From the NCBI GenBank assembly GCA_026392135.1, contig JAPLCR010000604.1, positions 1 through 9,038 on the forward strand: 9,038 bases of DNA. Direction: 5' to 3'. The notes beneath the pieces are model-generated. The model did no database searches. It was not told where the DNA came from and was given only the letters and a program-made list of their open reading frames with translations. Positions 5,462 through 9,038 of the stretch are shown one piece after another (position 1 is the first letter of the stretch; each line of letters starts with the position of its first letter). The position numbers and the translations under genes were made by a program. Origin of the DNA: Armatimonadota bacterium (GTDB lineage: Bacteria; Armatimonadota; Chthonomonadetes; Chthonomonadales; Chthonomonadaceae).

Positions 5462-6008
5462 GAAAACGGTAGTCGGTCTACTCGATACGCTCCACACGCT
5501 CGCTCTCGCCGTCTGGCTAGGGGGGTTGGTTATATTAACTCTGCTTGTCGCCCCCACTATTTTTCAGGGAACCGCACTGGCAGAGGCAGATGCCCGCGAG
5601 GTCTACGGTCTCTTGTTAGGGCGATTTGTCTACTGGGCAGACGCTTGCGGTGTGACGATGTTGGCGGTTCAGTTCCTGTTACGCCGCAGATTCCAGAAGA
5701 ACCAGACTCACTTTGTGATGGATGGCGTGAGACAGCTACTCACTTTCGTCGCTCTGTTACTTGCTGAGATGTCTTTTCGGAACCTACTCCCCAACCTAAA
5801 CACCGCGAAACGCATTGGAGAGCTCTCCCATATCGTGAAGCTACAGGGGACTTATGCCCTTCTCGCCGCCTCTCAAGCGGGGGCGTTGCTTCTCATCGCG
5901 GTACTGACCGTCTGGCTTAGTCTGCCTGCGGGTGGCTCATCACGTCGCTCTATCACCGAAACAGAGGAGCCTGCGACACCCCAACGCCGCTCTCGCCGCC
6001 GCCGTTAA
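5457..6008 (+). CDS. Four-helix membrane protein, DUF4149/TMEM205-like
   Basis: Seen: 183 residues with hydrophobic segments at about 8-32, 55-75, 88-107 and 130-155, and a basic C-terminus ending in RRSRRRR. The opening LHTLALAVWLGGLVILTLLV (12-31) followed by APTIF resembles the DUF4149 family, as far as I recall its pattern (helix, WLGG, then aPalF). The molecular role of that family is not established. The start at ATG 5457 is set by the M-K-K opening and the promoter: an ATG further upstream at 5382 lies before the -35 box and cannot be on that transcript. There is no ribosome site ahead of 5457, in line with a leaderless message. glcD follows 31 nt later and is probably co-transcribed. 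Confidence 0.75.
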   Translation: MKKTVVGLLDTLHTLALAVWLGGLVILTLLVAPTIFQGTALAEADAREVYGLLLGRFVYWADACGVTMLAVQFLLRRRFQKNQTHFVMDGVRQLLTFVALLLAEMSFRNLLPNLNTAKRIGELSHIVKLQGTYALLAASQAGALLLIAVLTVWLSLPAGGSSRRSITETEEPATPQRRSRRRR

Positions 6009-6039
6009 ACCCAACCTCTTTTGGAAAGAAAAACGCCTA

Positions 6040-7521
6040 ATGCCTACAACCTCTGTACAACTTCCGCCCAAGCCTCCGCAGTTCGATGAACTTGTGCGCG
6101 ACCTTATTGGTATTTTGGGGCGCGACGGCGTGATGACCGATGAAGCCGAACTTCGCGCCTACGACTGCGACGCTTATGCCCCCGAAAAACGCTATCCGGA
6201 TGTCGTCGTCCTGCCTAGAACGACGGAGCAAGTCTCGAAAATCGTTCGCCTGTGCAATCGCATGAAAATTCCCTTCACGCCACGCGGAGCGGGTACGGGT
6301 CTCTCTGGCGGGGCTACCGCTATCACAGGCGGTATTATCATCGCTACAACGCGCATGAATCAGATTTTGGAGGCGGACATAGCAAATCAGAGGCTGACCG
6401 CGCAAGCGGGAGTCGTGAACGTCTATCTCACGAAAGCGGTTAAGGGCAAGGGCTTGCACTACGCGCCCGACCCCTCTAGCCAGGGCGCGTGTACGGTGGG
6501 CGGCAACGTCGCGGAGAACAGCGGCGGTCCCCACACGCTCAAGTACGGAGTCACCACAAACCATATTACGGGCGTTACTATCGTCATGCCGGACGGGGAG
6601 ATTCTGAAACTGGGCGGCAAGGCGGAAGACTCTAGCGGTTACGATTTGGTGGGGCTGGTGGTGGGTTCGGAGGGAACGATGGGCATTGTGACGGAGGTAA
6701 CGACACGCCTCACGCCCCTGCCTCAGTCCGTCCGTACCCTGCTGGCGATTTTTGAGACCGCCGACCAAGCCACTCAAACCGTCTCCGATATTATCGCGGA
6801 GGGTATTCTGCCCGCCGCGCTAGAGATGGTGGACACCTTCATCATCAAGGCGGTGGAGGATGCGTTTCATCTCGGCTTCCCGATGGATGCGGAGGCGGTG
6901 CTGATTATCGAGGTGGATGGTCTGGAGGTAGGGCTGGACGCGGAGGCGCGACACGCTACGGAAATCGCCATGCGGAACGGCGCGAGAGAGGTGCGGAGCG
7001 CGAAGACGGAGCTGGAACGCGCCCTGCTCTGGAAGGCGCGTAAACAGGCATTCGGGGCGTTGGGGCGGCTCGGAAAATCTATGGTGACGCACGACGGCGT
7101 GATTCCGCGCACGAAACTGCCCGAAGTTCTGAAAGAGGTTCGCGCTATCGCCAATCGGCATGGGTTGGACGTGGGCAACGTCTTTCATGCGGGGGACGGC
7201 AACCTTCACCCGAACCTGATGTTCGACGAGAACGACCCGGAGCAGGTGAAGCGCGTGATGGACGCGGGACACGAAATTCTGAAACTGTGCGTGGACGTGG
7301 GCGGCTCGATAACGGGCGAGCATGGCGTTGGCGTGGAGAAGATAGACGCAATAGCGTGGATGTTCTCGGAAGCCGACCTCGCCCTGATGGAGAAGATTAA
7401 GCGCGTCTTTAATAAGAACGAGCTGTGCAATCCGGGCAAAGTCCTCCCGACGGCGAAGCGGTGCTGGGAGGTGGACAACGGCGCGAAGATGGTGAGTGCG
7501 GCGCGAGGGGCGGCGGTTTAA
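6040..7521 (+). CDS. glcD: FAD-linked oxidase, glycolate oxidase subunit GlcD type
   Basis: Flavoprotein of the GlcD/D-lactate dehydrogenase family (FAD_binding_4 plus FAD-oxidase C domain), oxidising a 2-hydroxy acid such as glycolate or D-lactate. The 493 residues are full length. Seen: FAD-binding loop PRGAGTGLSGGA (81-92), PDPSSQGACTVGGNVAENSG (144-163), VVGSEGTMGIVTE (207-219), DGVIPRTKL (352-360), HAGDGNLHPN (383-392), TGEHGVGVEK (425-434) and NPGKVLP (464-470). No glcE or glcF, and no iron-sulfur partner, is next to it, so the substrate and electron acceptor are open. The ATG at 6040 has only a weak GGAAAG upstream; the open frame to 5932 overlaps the preceding gene and is unlikely to be used. 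This gene is richer in GC (about 63% in one 60-base sample I counted) than the genes after it. Confidence 0.93.
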   Translation: MPTTSVQLPPKPPQFDELVRDLIGILGRDGVMTDEAELRAYDCDAYAPEKRYPDVVVLPRTTEQVSKIVRLCNRMKIPFTPRGAGTGLSGGATAITGGIIIATTRMNQILEADIANQRLTAQAGVVNVYLTKAVKGKGLHYAPDPSSQGACTVGGNVAENSGGPHTLKYGVTTNHITGVTIVMPDGEILKLGGKAEDSSGYDLVGLVVGSEGTMGIVTEVTTRLTPLPQSVRTLLAIFETADQATQTVSDIIAEGILPAALEMVDTFIIKAVEDAFHLGFPMDAEAVLIIEVDGLEVGLDAEARHATEIAMRNGAREVRSAKTELERALLWKARKQAFGALGRLGKSMVTHDGVIPRTKLPEVLKEVRAIANRHGLDVGNVFHAGDGNLHPNLMFDENDPEQVKRVMDAGHEILKLCVDVGGSITGEHGVGVEKIDAIAWMFSEADLALMEKIKRVFNKNELCNPGKVLPTAKRCWEVDNGAKMVSAARGAAV

Positions 7522-7563
7522 GGGACTGCTCCCTCTCCGTTGCATGAGTCTATTGTGAGTTTC

Positions 7564-8226
7564 TTATGGTAAGGGACGAACTAGCGACTCCGTGGGCTTC
7601 CCTTGTGCATCAAAACAGTCGTGAGCGGTTCCGTTAAAGGCTCGAATGAGGCGAACGCATAGTTCCGGGTTGTCTTGAAAGACTGTCATCCAAATCGAGA
7701 AGAAGCCTGTCGAGGTCGCCATTGCGATAACGATTTCAGGGCGGATACTCGGATAGCCCTCTAAGGCAAGAAGTGCTTTACTGTACGCTTCTCCACGTAG
7801 TTTATACCTATCATCGGTAGCGGTGTGCTTCGGGTGCTTTGCAGTTCTATCTAATCCTAGCAGGTCAATGGTGCGTTGCGCCCGTATCCTTTGGGCTTCA
7901 TTTAGGTTAGGCGAAGGCTTTGGAGATAGCGAACGCTCGTACACGAAGGCGAGAGCCGTATTGTGTTCGTCAGGGAAATAAGCGTCCATTGGAGGGTAGT
8001 ATCTCTTAATACCGTTGCATGATTTGCACGCTAACAGAAGGTTGTTCCAGTCTGTTGCTAAGTGGGGAGAACCTTCTGGCAGTTTCGGTTGCTTGTGTTC
8101 GACCTCCGGCGTAGTCAGAAACACCTCGCAGTAGGCACAGTATCTGCCGAAGTTTTCAATAAGCGGATTACGCGCATCCTGATATCTGTTTAGAGGTACC
8201 GGATTGCCGCGCTGTAGAGGACGCAT
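7564..8226 (-). CDS. HNH endonuclease, PtuB/retron-associated type
   Basis: Seen: 220 residues. A complete HNH zinc-finger nuclease core spans about 28-73: RYCAYC (28-33), PEVEHKQPK (40-48) with the catalytic-type Glu-His at 43-44, WNNLLLAC (60-67) and CKSCNGIK (67-74), giving two CxxC metal knuckles. The rest is helical with no other motif I know. Family knowledge: nucleases of this shape (TIGR02646-like, PtuB) act with an ABC-type ATPase in Septu and in some retrons to cut nucleic acid during phage infection. The context matches, since the ATPase remnant is directly upstream and the genes share TGATG (stop and start overlap by one base), so translation is coupled. The nuclease looks intact though its partner does not. 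Local GC is low (about 45% in one 60-base sample), which fits an acquired module. Confidence 0.85.
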   Translation of the reverse strand: MRPLQRGNPVPLNRYQDARNPLIENFGRYCAYCEVFLTTPEVEHKQPKLPEGSPHLATDWNNLLLACKSCNGIKRYYPPMDAYFPDEHNTALAFVYERSLSPKPSPNLNEAQRIRAQRTIDLLGLDRTAKHPKHTATDDRYKLRGEAYSKALLALEGYPSIRPEIVIAMATSTGFFSIWMTVFQDNPELCVRLIRAFNGTAHDCFDAQGKPTESLVRPLP

Positions 8227-8951
8227 CAGGCATCCACTCCTGCACAGGCTCTCCGAAATTTAAGAAAAGCGGAGTAAGCGGGGTCGTGGCTGAATGGCTC
8301 TAGCAACGTATCTAATTTTTGCTTGAGCGCGTCTATCTCCTCTGGCACCGTTGTTTTACTCTCTTCTAGGAGGCGATAGTACTCCGCTGCAGTATCCTCC
8401 ATCTCATGATACTTCGCGCTCCGCGAAACGCCCTCCACCCCCTGAGTCTCCTCTGCAATGTCCTCAATACTAAGGCGACGGTACTCCGTGTTTTCCGGTT
8501 CCGAGAGGTTGATTAGCTTGGCGTTTTCGCTCGCTTCCAGCGATTGAATGATGAACGGGGAGTGCGTTGTTAGGAAGAACTGGAGGTTGGGGAACGTGCG
8601 GACAAGCCCGCCTATCGCCTCGCGTTGCCACTTAGGGTGGAGGTGCAGGTCTATCTCGTCAATGAGAACTACGCCTTCGGTTTTGGAGAAGTCTTCGAGG
8701 TGCGGGTTCAGTACGCTGGCGCGGTAGGCGATGTCCATCACCATCGTTAGCATATTGCGATAGCCGTCGCTCAGGTGGCTTAACGGTAAATAATGACCAT
8801 CTAAAAATTGAATGTAAAGTTTGTCATCAAGAGGCTCATAAGTAATATCCTTTACGCCCGGAATAGTCGTACTAATCGCCTCTTTTACGCTATCCAGAGT
8901 ACCAAAAGAGTGCCCTCTTTTTAATGACGCAAACTCAATACGTCCTCGACT
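8226..8951 (-). pseudogene. AAA/ABC-type ATPase (PtuA-like), C-terminal half only
   Basis: Seen: an open frame of 241 residues from the stop at 8954 to the TGA at 8226. It holds the ABC-like signature LSDGYRN (60-66), Walker B VVLIDEID (94-101), the following LHLHPKWQRE, and the switch His in LTTHSP, which is the C-terminal lobe of SMC/ABC-like defence ATPases (AAA_21 type). The ending DPAYSAFLKFRRACAG is typical of PtuA-like proteins, as I recall them. There is no Walker A, and the expected length is about twice this. Upstream, two TAA stops (8963 and 8954) interrupt the frame, and no ATG, GTG or TTG occurs before 8753. A 175-residue product from ATG 8753 is possible but would start inside the signature helix and could not bind ATP normally. 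I therefore call it a 5'-truncated gene. Confidence 0.75.
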
Positions 8952-8960
8952 TTAGCCCTT

Positions 8961-9038
8961 TTATGCGGCTTGAGCGAGTATGTCATGAAGTCTACGCCAT
9001 AGTTTCTCCGGAATTAGGCGTTGTGGCGCGTTTTCTTC
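8961..9038 (-). other. End of an open frame entering from the right edge, ending at TAA 8961
   Basis: From the right edge the minus strand reads 25 codons (ending LWRRLHDILAQAA) before TAA 8963-8961, in the same frame as the ATPase remnant downstream. It could be the C-terminus of a separate gene, or sequence that replaced the ATPase N-terminal half. It is too short to identify. The plus strand is also open here (ATG 8963 to the edge), with less protein-like composition. Confidence 0.35.

Noticed and set aside
7521..7534. Hairpin AGGGA-CTGC-TCCCT after glcD as a terminator
   Set aside because: Only 5 bp and no T-run follows; too weak to call in a 42-bp gap between convergent genes.
6820..7545. 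Long open frame antisense to glcD (also 6037-6777)
   Set aside because: Arg/His-rich, motif-free translation opposite a gene with clear GlcD motifs; a shadow of GC-rich codon usage.
7564..9038. Retron with a reverse transcriptase and msr/msd RNA
   Set aside because: The HNH-ATPase pair can accompany retrons, but no reverse transcriptase motif or structured RNA is visible inside the window.
8963..9038. Plus-strand gene starting at ATG 8963
   Set aside because: No ribosome site or promoter, and only 25 codons before the edge; nothing to support it.

Overview
The window is ordinary bacterial chromosome, densely packed, of moderate GC, with bacterial -35/-10 promoters and a bacterial tRNA. It carries no marker that fixes the phylum. 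A 12-TM FtsW/RodA protein, several TatA-like proteins and a HEAT-repeat membrane protein would fit one of the less studied phyla such as Armatimonadota, but that is only a guess.

Layout. (1) 1-3882, minus strand: a tightly spaced cluster in transcription order pfkB-type sugar-phosphate kinase, a 40-codon mini-Tat ORF, a TatA/B-like gene with a long disordered tail, tatA, secG, and an ftsW/rodA-family gene that runs off the left edge. Two protein-export functions (Sec and Tat) and a peptidoglycan polymerase are thus in one probable operon. The mini-Tat ORF is the product of a 158-bp tandem duplication whose junction lies in the 3' end of pfkB. (2) 3941-4187, plus strand: a self-contained tRNA-Leu(CAG) unit with a full-consensus sigma-70 promoter, an 87-nt leader, the tRNA and a perfect 17-bp terminator hairpin that can also serve the opposing gene. 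(3) 4225-5398, minus strand: two overlapping ORFs in different frames, both alpha-helical/HEAT-like with a hydrophobic segment, either two coupled genes or one gene split by a frameshift. (4) 5419-7521, plus strand: a strong promoter abutting the start codon of a four-TM DUF4149-like protein (probably a leaderless transcript), followed by a GlcD-type FAD-linked oxidase. (5) 7564-9038, minus strand: an accessory locus of lower GC with an intact HNH nuclease translationally coupled to the C-terminal half of an AAA/ABC-type ATPase. The pair resembles PtuA/PtuB of Septu and retron-linked defence modules, but the ATPase has lost its Walker A half and its start.

Most of the window is housekeeping. 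The parts worth a second look are the duplicated mini-Tat gene, the unusual FtsW-like protein (large extracytoplasmic insert and Asn where the catalytic Asp is expected), the split HEAT gene, the leaderless promoter and the decaying ATPase-HNH module. I do not see a wholly new multi-gene system.
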